Below are positions 1 through 5,410 of a stretch of DNA of 5,410 nt, in pieces. Within the stretch, counting starts at the first letter, position 1; each line of letters opens with the position of its first letter. The notes under the pieces are model-generated. The model searched no databases. It had not been told where the DNA came from and saw nothing but the letters and a program-made list of their open reading frames with translations. The translations under genes and the position numbers were made by a program. The stretch is from Ghiorsea sp. (lineage in GTDB: Bacteria > Pseudomonadota > Zetaproteobacteria > Mariprofundales > Mariprofundaceae): contig JALUHL010000035.1 in the NCBI GenBank assembly GCA_027053695.1, forward strand, positions 1 through 5,410, in the 5' to 3' direction.

Positions 1-1184
1 ATATTATAGTCGATATCAATGGTTTCACAGCCTAGCTCTGCTTGATAAATATACTTGGATGGTTGCTTGCTAAATAAAGCATCAAGCCCAAGTATTTCTC
101 CTTCTTTAGTACGCCCGCAATAACTTAAGCTTCGATCTGCTTCTTCTTCGTAAAAGTGTACATGCCCTTGTGCAACAAGCTTAACACATGGGAAAAGTTC
201 ACCTGCTTTTTTAAGCTCATCACCATCGTTATATGTAGATACGGTAGTAAGTTTGGCCATCCAAGGCATTAAAATGGAAGGAAGATTAATAAAAAGCTTT
301 GAGCTCGAAAGCTTGGCTAACTTAAAGCGTGTAGTTGCTTCTTCTTCAAACAAGTTATGCAAGTTATATTCTTGCAATGCTTCTTTAATTTCTTGTGGCG
401 TAAATTTTAATAAAGTACAATCTTTTTGTGCAATGACCGTAGCATACCTATGCCTCTTATAGAGCTCTTTATCCACTTGATTGCCTCGATATGTGGTCGG
501 TTCGGCTCTGACTTTGGATTCTTGATTGGAGTCAGCCACAACAGAGCCGCGATACATCACTGGTTTCTTCTCAGCTGTGGTTGCGTCATCATAAACTTTG
601 GTTTTTGTACCCCGGTACATGACTATTTTGTATGCTTTTTCCCCTTCGTTTGAATCCTCACCATTTTCTTCCTCATGTTCATTGGTTACAAGATGCTCTT
701 CAGATTTAGTATCATATTCAAATGCAACTTGACCCGGGCCTAGCTTCAGCAAAAAAACATGCTTATCTTCTATCTTATTGACCACTGCCAACTCGCCTTC
801 CACAATAAGGTAAACGTAATCGACAAGGTCTCCCTTTTTATACAAGGTAGTGCCTTCTTTAAGCTTAACTTGTTTCATCTTGCGGGAAATCATATTCCTT
901 TCGTTACTCAAACGGATAAAGGTATCTGAAACATAATGTTTTTTGCTGCTGTCAGCATCTTTGCCAAACTGTTTAAGAATAGCTTTGCTTTGCATGTTAT
1001 TCTTTTCAGCAACAAAAAGTGCATGAGCCTTTCTGGCAGAATAGATAGCGAGAATTTTATTCTCTGTTTCCATATAAGATTCAGCTAATCTAAAACGAAA
1101 TACTGGGTCGTCAGGATGCTTAGCACAAAACTCTAGCAAGCGTTTTCTTCTTAATCTTTTTTGTTGGCTTTCGGTGTCAGTCAT
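1..1184 (-). CDS. TPR-like / tandem cyclic-nucleotide-binding-domain protein with YRG-repeat insertion (partial, C-terminus off window)
   Basis: The reading frame is open from the ATG at 1184 to the left edge (394 codons, no stop), so the C-terminus is missing. Residues 1-75 are charged and helical, and the stretch HPDDPVFRFRLAESYMET resembles a TPR unit. A first cNMP-binding fold starts near residue 103: KEGTTLYKKGD, then VYLIVEGELAVV, then LKLGPGQVAFE. It is interrupted at residues 157-243 and resumes at RYATVIAQKDCTLLKF (246-261) with a C-terminal helix. The insertion is acidic (EHEEENGEDSNEGE) and carries three YRG motifs with tyrosines at 190, 211 and 232. A second, degenerate cNMP-like fold runs from about residue 305 (YNDGDELKKAGE, then KLVAQGHVHFYEEE). 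There is no signal peptide, membrane segment or DNA-binding domain in the visible part. The family usually senses cAMP, cGMP or c-di-GMP, or acts as a regulatory module; the ligand and output here are unknown. The start is chosen for the purine-rich AGGGGAAGG just upstream. The frame stays open further upstream but offers no ATG there. Confidence 0.85.
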   Translation of the reverse strand, partial: MTDTESQQKRLRRKRLLEFCAKHPDDPVFRFRLAESYMETENKILAIYSARKAHALFVAEKNNMQSKAILKQFGKDADSSKKHYVSDTFIRLSNERNMISRKMKQVKLKEGTTLYKKGDLVDYVYLIVEGELAVVNKIEDKHVFLLKLGPGQVAFEYDTKSEEHLVTNEHEEENGEDSNEGEKAYKIVMYRGTKTKVYDDATTAEKKPVMYRGSVVADSNQESKVRAEPTTYRGNQVDKELYKRHRYATVIAQKDCTLLKFTPQEIKEALQEYNLHNLFEEEATTRFKLAKLSSSKLFINLPSILMPWMAKLTTVSTYNDGDELKKAGELFPCVKLVAQGHVHFYEEEADRSLSYCGRTKEGEILGLDALFSKQPSKYIYQAELGCETIDIDYN

Positions 1185-1185
1185 A

Positions 1186-1194
1186 CCTTCCCCT
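1186..1194 (-). promoter_or_regulatory. Ribosome binding site of the cNMP-domain gene
   Basis: On the minus strand the bases just before the ATG at 1184 read AGGGGAAGGT. The AGGGG part sits at a workable distance and supports this start over the non-ATG codons (for example a GTG in VVIIHAKNW) in the open frame upstream. Confidence 0.5.
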
Positions 1195-1239
1195 ATTTTA
1201 GGTAAGTCTTCGCACCAATTCTTTGCATGAATTATTACC

Positions 1240-1268
1240 ACAATAGATGGATAAATAAAATATGTAAA
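1240..1268 (-). promoter_or_regulatory. Putative sigma70 promoter of the cNMP-domain gene
   Basis: Read on the minus strand, TTTACA (1268-1263, five of six matches to the -35 consensus) is followed after exactly 17 bases by TATTGT (1245-1240, four of six matches to the -10). Transcription would start near 1233, leaving a leader of about 50 bases before the ATG at 1184. The surrounding DNA is A+T-rich, so chance matches are possible. Confidence 0.4.
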
Positions 1269-1309
1269 GGCTTTTTAAGCATATCTTGCTCATATATGGA
1301 GGTGATTGG

Positions 1310-1339
1310 ATGCCGATATACTTGATGTATTTATATTAA
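1310..1339 (+). CDS. Possible 9-codon mini-ORF (MPIYLMYLY) behind a near-perfect Shine-Dalgarno
   Basis: GGAGGTGAT at 1298-1306 is complementary over nine bases to the usual 3' end of 16S rRNA. It is followed by ATG at 1310 and a stop at 1337-1339. The encoded peptide is hydrophobic and tyrosine-rich. It could be a leader peptide, the relic start of a lost gene, or a chance match. The ATG is in the same frame as the broken gene downstream, but two stop codons (1337-1339 and 1346-1348) separate them, so they cannot be one protein as they stand. No clear promoter was identified upstream on this strand. Confidence 0.25.
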   Translation: MPIYLMYLY

Positions 1340-1619
1340 CTGTCTTAATCTGGCGCATGGACAAATACCACCTTACTTGATACTTCTACCGAACATGGTT
1401 TGACCATGCGGATATTTCAGCGTGATGAAGCGTTTTCTATTCGTGTGGATACTGAAGATAGTGAGCTGATGAATAATGGCTTTCATTATTCGGAGGATAT
1501 GTTGGCAGAGCTTGCTTGCGCACCCATCAAAGGCAGGGCTAAAGCGCATGTGTTGGTGGGCGGCTTGGGTATGGGCTTTACGTTGGCTTCGGCTTTAAAA
1601 CATGTGAATGCTGATGCAA

Positions 1620-1629
1620 CGGTTAACCG
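1620..1629. repeat. 10-bp perfect palindrome at the gene-fragment junction
   Basis: CGGTTAACCG is perfectly self-complementary. It straddles the point where similarity of the plus-strand gene fragment to its family ends. It may mark the breakpoint of a deletion or insertion, or it may be chance. No flanking transposase, direct repeat or terminator-type T-run accompanies it. Confidence 0.5.
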
Positions 1630-1638
1630 AGGCTCAAC

Positions 1639-1668
1639 TCAAAGAGGCCAAGCTAAAACCTTAATCAT
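1639..1668 (-). pseudogene. Possible remnant start of a gene downstream of the glycosyltransferase (MIKVLAWPL)
   Basis: On the minus strand an ATG lies 11 bases beyond the glycosyltransferase stop codon and reads MIKVLAWPL before a TGA. A start such as M(I)KVLAWP is reminiscent of some glycosyltransferase N-termini, and a second glycosyltransferase gene at this spacing would be a normal operon arrangement. Only nine residues remain and no good ribosome binding site is visible, so this may be coincidence. Confidence 0.2.
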
Positions 1669-1679
1669 TTCTGTATGAG

Positions 1680-2912
1680 CTATTTGTTTTTGGTTTCAAT
1701 CCAACGAGACATAAACTCTGTGCTTTTATGGTGATGATGATTGAGCATCTGCCCGATAAAGTTTTGCTGGCGGTGCGCTGCCAAGTTTTCTTGCAGCTTT
1801 GATATTTTTTGCCATAGCTTTTGTTGATTATCTGCTTGGTTAAACCATGAGCTGACAATATTATAACCATAGCTTTGCGCTTGCTGCCAAGCGATGTTAT
1901 CTTGATACAATGCTACGGCGGCATCAGCAAAAGCCTCTGGCTCATCTTCTATGCTTCCAGCCCAATCTAAGCCGTTTGTCATGCCTTCTGCGCCAATATT
2001 GGTGGTAACGCTGGGGGTGCCAAAACGCATGGCATCAGCAAGCTTGGTTTTCAGCCCTGCGCCAAAGCGAAGCGGGGCAAGGTGAACCCGCGCATTGCTC
2101 ATCACATCTTGCACATGTTCTGCCCTATCTTTAATCAAAAAGCCTTCTTTGGGGTTGTGTAGGGCTGTGGCTTTGGGCGGGGTGTATGCCCCATAAACAT
2201 GCAACTCAGCTTTGGGCAACTGCTTGCGAATCAATGGCCAAATGCTTTGCTTTAATTGCAGCACAGCATCCCAGTTGGGCGCATGCCTAAAATTACCAAT
2301 GCTGATAAAATGGGCGCGCTGCTCAAAGCTGGGCAAAGTTTCACGATTGGCTGCTTCAAGCATGAATGGGCAAAGGTGAAGCAAATGTTTATATATGCCA
2401 AAGTGGGTTTGCAGCAACTCATATTCATAGCTAGAAATGATGATGGATAAGTCGCTTCTATAGATGGCAGCGATTTCGCGCAAGGCAACATCATTGTTGA
2501 GCATGTCTGGCGAGAAAGGTTTACCTACTTTGAAAGCTTGATGGCGGGCTTCTCGCAAGCAATGCAAATCTATGGTTTCAAGGATGCGCAGCGCATCAGG
2601 GCAAGCCTTTGCCACACGCCAGCCAAATTGCTCCTCCATCATAAAGCGGTCAAATAAGACAATGCTTGGCTTTAAATCACCCATGAAATCATCAAAGCTG
2701 CTGCAATTTAAAGCAATCTCTTGGGTCAATACGCCAAGCTTATCTAGGGCAGTACTGGCTTCATTTTTGGCGGCAGGGCAAGCGAATGTGATGCTCCAAT
2801 CGTGCGCGTGAAATAAGGCTATATATTCCATGATGCGCTGGCTTGCGCCTGTGCTATTTGGCTCAGGCCAAACAAGCCCAATGATGAGGATATGAGGGGT
2901 GTTTAGCGGCAT
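1680..2912 (-). CDS. GT-B fold glycosyltransferase, GT4 (group 1) type
   Basis: This 410-residue protein has the size of a complete GT4-like enzyme, which transfers a sugar from a nucleotide-activated donor to an acceptor such as a lipid, glycan or protein. The N-terminal Rossmann half opens with HILIIGLVWPEPNSTGASQR (7-26), a strand followed by a glycine-containing loop. The C-terminal half begins at FISIGNFRHAPNWDAV (202-217) and contains ELHVYGAY (236-243). The donor-binding block is PLRFGAGLKTKLADAMRFGTP (280-300), followed by VTTNIGAEGM (302-311). The EX7E-like position in LADAM carries Asp rather than Glu. The C-terminal tail has NHHHHKSTEFMSRWIE (391-406). No signal peptide or membrane segment is visible, so it is probably cytosolic or peripheral. 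Donor and acceptor cannot be read from the sequence. It is transcribed divergently from rpoZ; the Shine-Dalgarno before the ATG is weak, but no competing start is close by. Confidence 0.9.
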   Translation of the reverse strand: MPLNTPHILIIGLVWPEPNSTGASQRIMEYIALFHAHDWSITFACPAAKNEASTALDKLGVLTQEIALNCSSFDDFMGDLKPSIVLFDRFMMEEQFGWRVAKACPDALRILETIDLHCLREARHQAFKVGKPFSPDMLNNDVALREIAAIYRSDLSIIISSYEYELLQTHFGIYKHLLHLCPFMLEAANRETLPSFEQRAHFISIGNFRHAPNWDAVLQLKQSIWPLIRKQLPKAELHVYGAYTPPKATALHNPKEGFLIKDRAEHVQDVMSNARVHLAPLRFGAGLKTKLADAMRFGTPSVTTNIGAEGMTNGLDWAGSIEDEPEAFADAAVALYQDNIAWQQAQSYGYNIVSSWFNQADNQQKLWQKISKLQENLAAHRQQNFIGQMLNHHHHKSTEFMSRWIETKNK

Positions 2913-3004
2913 AGCTTTGGCTCTGGGCTGAGGGAATTGCAGACAAGTATCGACAATAAGGTTTGAGCGAGTAGATTTGCCAGACTTATTTTGGAGGCTT
3001 TATT
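2913..3004. promoter_or_regulatory. Divergent intergenic region between the glycosyltransferase gene and rpoZ
   Basis: These 92 bases must hold, or lie just downstream of, the start signals for both divergent genes. I could not identify a convincing -35/-10 pair for either direction that lies wholly inside the spacer. The clearest element is the GGAGG at 2993-2997, the ribosome binding site of rpoZ. Confidence 0.45.
2993..2997 (+). promoter_or_regulatory. Ribosome binding site of rpoZ
   Basis: GGAGG lies seven bases upstream of the ATG at 3005, an optimal arrangement that fixes the rpoZ start. Confidence 0.85.
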
Positions 3005-3253
3005 ATGGCTCGTGTTACCATTGAAGATTGTATTCGTCATTATCCTAACCGCTTTGAGATGATTGTTCTTGCTGCGCGCCGTGCGCGTCAGTTGCAGAAT
3101 GGTATGCCAAGCGTACTCGAAGAGGAAGGACATAAACCAACTGTGCAAGCGCTTAAAGAGCTTGGCGAAGGTTATGTGACTTGGGACAATGTGTTTGAAC
3201 TTGAAGCCCAAGAACTTGCTCAAGCCCAAGCCCAAGAAGAGCTTGCTGCTTAA
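3005..3253 (+). CDS. rpoZ: DNA-directed RNA polymerase subunit omega
   Basis: This 82-residue protein begins MARVTIEDC, the hallmark N-terminus of omega, followed by PNRFEMIVLAARRARQL (residues 13-29), the conserved helix that packs on the beta-prime subunit. The segment around KPTVQALKELGEGYV (44-58) matches the next conserved helix. Omega helps fold beta-prime and assemble RNA polymerase. In proteobacteria such as E. coli it forms part of a ppGpp binding site at the omega/beta-prime interface through N-terminal residues, which fits the spoT gene immediately downstream. The last 17 residues are a low-complexity tail of Glu, Ala, Gln and Leu (QELAQAQAQEELAA), longer than the core fold needs and typically variable. 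Length is normal for the family. The gene is preceded by a strong GGAGG and is probably co-transcribed with spoT, 46 bases downstream. Confidence 0.97.
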   Translation: MARVTIEDCIRHYPNRFEMIVLAARRARQLQNGMPSVLEEEGHKPTVQALKELGEGYVTWDNVFELEAQELAQAQAQEELAA

Positions 3254-3299
3254 CTACCCCTATTTATGCGGTTTATTCATTAAACGAGACTTGTAAATC

Positions 3300-5410
3300 A
3301 TGAGCCGCATTTTTGAAATCACGGAACAAGTCAAAACATATATGCCCAAAGCTGACGTGGAGCTTATCAATCGGGCATATGTGTTTGCAGCTCACGCCCA
3401 TGCACGGCAACGCCGCAGCTCTGGCGAGCTTTACATCAATCATCCTTTAAATGTCGCAAAGAATCTGGCTGATTTGAAGCTGGATGTGCCATCCATCATG
3501 ACAGGTTTGCTGCATGATACTGTCGAAGATACCCATGTGACATTGGAAGATATTCAGCAGCGCTTTGGCGATGAAGTGGCGCGTTTGGTGGATGGTGTGA
3601 CCAAGGTGGGTAAAATCCACTTTATATCATCGGAACATCAAAAGGCTGAAAACTTTCGTAAAATGATTATGGCGACAGCGCAAGATTTGCGCGTGTTGCT
3701 GGTGAAGCTGGCTGACCGCTTACACAATATGAGCACTTTGGCCGTGATGCGTAGAGATAAGCAAAAGCGTATCGCCATTGAGACCATGGAAATCTATGTG
3801 CCGCTTGCGCATCGTTTGGGCATTCATTGGATTGCGCAAGCCATGGAAGATTTGGCATTTCAATACATTGAGCCAGAAGCCAGCCGCGAACTGGAAGAAA
3901 AAATTGAAGGTAAACTTGAATTTTTAACCCAAACCCAAACGCGTATTGAGGGCATTATTCAAGAGGCGCTGAGCCGCCAAGGCATTGAAGCCAAAGTGCA
4001 AGGGCGGATGAAGAATCGGTATAGCTTGTATCAAAAGATGCAACGCAAAAGCCTTGATTTTGATGAGATTTATGACTTTATTGCTTTCCGTGTGATTGTG
4101 GAAGATACGCCTGCTTGTTATCATGTATTGGGTATTATTCACAGCTTATATCACCCTGTGCCGGGTCGCTTTAAAGATTATATTGCTTTGCCCAAAGCCA
4201 ATGGCTATCAATCCTTGCATACGGCGGTGATTGGCCCTGATAATTTTAGGATTGAAGTGCAAATTCGCAGTGAATCCATGCATCATTATGCCGAAGATGG
4301 GGTGGCATCACATTGGCTGTATAAAGCCCAAGATAAACCCAAAGAAAAAGAGGAAATGCAAGGCTTTCAGTGGCTGAAACAATTGGCAGAAACCTTGCAC
4401 ACCGCCGATAACCCTGGTGAATTTTTGGAAAATGTGCGCTTGGATTTGTTTGTCAAAGAAGTGTATGTGTTTTCTCGGGATGGCGATTTGTTTGCTTTGC
4501 CTCGTGGCAGTAAACCTTTGGACTTTGCTTATGCGGTGCATACGGATGTGGGCAATCATTGCGTGGGTATTCGTATCAATAGCGAACCTGCTGAATTCAA
4601 ACAAGAGCTGCTTAATGGTGATGAAATCGAAGTGTTGACCAGCCCTGAGCAAACGCCATCACGCTCGTGGTTGCAATGGGTGAAAACATCCAAAGCCAAG
4701 CAAAGCATTCGCCAATGGTTTAGAGCGCAAGAAAAAGAAAGTGCGGTGCGTTTGGGCGAGCATTTGTTGGCAAGTGCTTTGGGCAAGGAAACCATACGCC
4801 ATGATGTGTTGCAGTTTGCCGATTGCAAAGATGATGTGGAGCTTAAGGAAAAGCTTGGTCGCGGCGAATTGGAAGTATCCGAACTATTGGCATACATGCA
4901 TAAAGATGAGGAAAGTGTGGTTCGTAGGCGTTTGTTTTCTGAATCGAATATGCAGCCAGCACCATGCTGTCATCCTATCCCTGGCGATCAGGTGGTTGGC
5001 TCTTTTGTGAAAGGGCAGGGTTTTATTGTGCATGACCAGCATTGCCCTGAGGTGATGCGTAAAGATGCGATGGCATGGGTGGATGTGGATTGGCAGCCTG
5101 TGCAAGGGCAGTATTATGAAACGGGGATTGAAGTGTTTTGTAGCAATGAGCGTGGCTCTTTGGGGCTTGTTACATCGGCGTTATCTCAAGAGGATGCGAA
5201 CATTGAAGACCTTAGAATTGAGCAGCTTCCCGGCACATTGACCTTGCTTTATATTTTGATTGATGTGCAAGACAGGGTGCATTTGGCGCGTGTATTTAAA
5301 GCTTTGAAAGCGTTAGAGCATGTTAGCAGGGTTCGCCGCCATCATCCTGAAGGTTTGGGTAGCCATGCGGTGAAACATCGTTTTGGTTCCATGTTGCAAA
5401 GCGTGGCATC
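3300..5410 (+). CDS. spoT: Bifunctional (p)ppGpp synthetase/hydrolase, SpoT/Rel type (partial, last few codons off window)
   Basis: The frame is open from the ATG at 3300 to the right edge (703 full codons). Long RelA/SpoT proteins are roughly 700-750 residues, so only the extreme C-terminus is missing. Domains in order: the HD hydrolase has metal ligands His48 (NHPL), His72-Asp73 (LLHDTVED) and Asp139 (LADRLHNM), all present. The synthetase (about 230-345) has GRMKNRYSLYQKM, IYDFIAFR, the RFKD motif at 290-293, NGYQSLHT and EVQIR at 319-323. The TGS domain runs from about 385 to 447, followed by SRSWLQWVKTSKA and a helical region. A zinc-finger/conserved-cysteine segment contains APCCHPIPGD with Cys556-Cys557, and an ACT domain covers about 606-685. 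The RXKD motif, as opposed to EXDD of RelA, and the intact HD centre predict that it both makes and degrades (p)ppGpp. The Shine-Dalgarno is weak (GAG at 3286-3288), so translation may be partly coupled to rpoZ. The enzyme is cytosolic or ribosome-associated. Confidence 0.96.
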   Translation, partial: MSRIFEITEQVKTYMPKADVELINRAYVFAAHAHARQRRSSGELYINHPLNVAKNLADLKLDVPSIMTGLLHDTVEDTHVTLEDIQQRFGDEVARLVDGVTKVGKIHFISSEHQKAENFRKMIMATAQDLRVLLVKLADRLHNMSTLAVMRRDKQKRIAIETMEIYVPLAHRLGIHWIAQAMEDLAFQYIEPEASRELEEKIEGKLEFLTQTQTRIEGIIQEALSRQGIEAKVQGRMKNRYSLYQKMQRKSLDFDEIYDFIAFRVIVEDTPACYHVLGIIHSLYHPVPGRFKDYIALPKANGYQSLHTAVIGPDNFRIEVQIRSESMHHYAEDGVASHWLYKAQDKPKEKEEMQGFQWLKQLAETLHTADNPGEFLENVRLDLFVKEVYVFSRDGDLFALPRGSKPLDFAYAVHTDVGNHCVGIRINSEPAEFKQELLNGDEIEVLTSPEQTPSRSWLQWVKTSKAKQSIRQWFRAQEKESAVRLGEHLLASALGKETIRHDVLQFADCKDDVELKEKLGRGELEVSELLAYMHKDEESVVRRRLFSESNMQPAPCCHPIPGDQVVGSFVKGQGFIVHDQHCPEVMRKDAMAWVDVDWQPVQGQYYETGIEVFCSNERGSLGLVTSALSQEDANIEDLRIEQLPGTLTLLYILIDVQDRVHLARVFKALKALEHVSRVRRHHPEGLGSHAVKHRFGSMLQSVA

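Larger units (their letters stand above)
1185..1356. other. A+T-rich intergenic region between the cNMP-domain gene and the broken SAM-protein gene
   Basis: This spacer holds the putative minus-strand promoter and ribosome binding site of the cNMP gene, and the plus-strand Shine-Dalgarno/mini-ORF at 1298-1339. It also contains short A+T-rich inverted repeats (GCTT..AAGC around 1270-1280, and the palindrome CATATATG at 1291-1298). None is strong enough to call a terminator. No tRNA or recognisable riboswitch was seen. Confidence 0.5.
1357..1678 (+). pseudogene. Truncated, frame-broken spermidine-synthase-like / SAM-binding protein gene
   Basis: From about 1361 the frame reads TNTTLLDTSTEHG, then TMRIFQRDEAFSIRVD, then SEDMLAELACAPIKGR, then HVLVGGLGMGFTLASAL. 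This matches, from memory, the N-terminal half of spermidine-synthase-like SAM-binding proteins, in which VLIGGLGMGFTL is the glycine-rich nucleotide loop. Intact homologues are more than twice as long and continue from the loop into an acidic residue motif (VVAELVP). Here the match stops after ADATV (about 1624), and the 18 codons that follow to the stop at 1678 are not recognisable. At the front, the ATG at 1357 is one base out of frame: removing one G from ATGGACA would give MTNTTLLDT directly. A TTG at 1400 or ATG at 1406 could start a 90-residue fragment, but it would lack the catalytic half. The gene is probably dead. It converges with the glycosyltransferase, whose stop lies two bases beyond. 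Confidence 0.7.

Noticed and set aside
253..653. Two short plus-strand open frames opposite the cNMP-domain gene
   Set aside because: They lie antisense to a long frame with clear domain structure, lack good ribosome binding sites, and show no recognisable protein features.
1270..1280. Weak GCTT..AAGC hairpin as a terminator
   Set aside because: The stem is only four base pairs with a three-base loop, no G+C-rich stem, and no gene ends there.
2590..2600. His-rich run HHHH in the glycosyltransferase considered as a tag or vector sequence (the run itself lies near 1728-1739)
   Set aside because: It is followed by natural-looking family sequence (KSTEFMSRWIE) and sits in a normal chromosomal context, so it is a native feature, not a cloning tag.
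2252..2811. Short open frames on both strands within the glycosyltransferase gene
   Set aside because: They are out-of-frame shadows of the 410-residue glycosyltransferase, which has convincing family motifs throughout.
2903..3235. 110-codon minus-strand frame covering rpoZ
   Set aside because: It is antisense to the highly conserved omega subunit gene and its sequence resembles no family I recognise.
3214..3240. Short CAAGCC tandem repeats at the 3' end of rpoZ as a possible repeat element
   Set aside because: They simply encode the low-complexity Ala/Gln/Glu tail of omega, which is variable in the family; the copy number is too low to be a separate element.
3667..5105. Several 60-110 codon frames on both strands within spoT
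   Set aside because: They all overlap a continuous 703-codon SpoT frame with every expected domain, so they are shadows.
1..5410. CRISPR array, tRNA, rRNA, insertion sequence or attachment site
   Set aside because: I saw no regularly spaced direct repeats, no cloverleaf or rRNA-like sequence, and no transposase or integrase frame in the window.

Overview
The window looks like a chromosomal segment of a proteobacterium with moderate to low G+C. The best lineage clue is the adjacent, same-strand pair rpoZ (RNA polymerase omega) and spoT (long RelA/SpoT-type (p)ppGpp enzyme), a classic proteobacterial arrangement. A marine or iron-oxidising lineage such as Zetaproteobacteria is possible, but that is a guess from general sequence feel. 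It is not a demonstrated assignment.

Layout from left to right. Positions 1-1184 (minus strand) hold the first 394 codons of a gene that continues off the left edge. It encodes a soluble TPR-like/cyclic-nucleotide-binding-domain protein. Its first cNMP fold is split by an acidic insertion of about 90 residues, which carries three YRG motifs spaced exactly 21 residues apart. Positions 1185-1356 are a non-coding, A+T-rich stretch. It holds a plausible sigma70 promoter for the cNMP gene on the minus strand. On the plus strand it holds a near-perfect Shine-Dalgarno sequence in front of a 9-codon mini-ORF. Positions 1357-1678 (plus strand) are a broken gene: the N-terminal part of a spermidine-synthase-like/SAM-binding protein, apparently shifted out of frame at its start and cut off just after the glycine-rich loop. 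The cut coincides with a 10-bp perfect palindrome. A tiny minus-strand remnant, possibly the start of a lost second glycosyltransferase, abuts the same point. Positions 1680-2912 (minus strand) encode an intact GT-B/GT4-type glycosyltransferase. After a 92-bp divergent spacer come rpoZ (3005-3253) and, 46 bp later, spoT (3300 to the right edge).

How the genes relate. rpoZ and spoT form a probable operon linking RNA polymerase to the alarmone (p)ppGpp. In the SpoT protein both the hydrolase metal ligands and the synthetase motifs are visible, so it is predicted to be bifunctional. The usual upstream partner gmk is not next to rpoZ. The divergent glycosyltransferase and the gene wreckage beside it occupy that side, which suggests the 1190-2912 region is rearranged or accessory. 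The most unusual object is the split cNMP-domain protein at the left edge.
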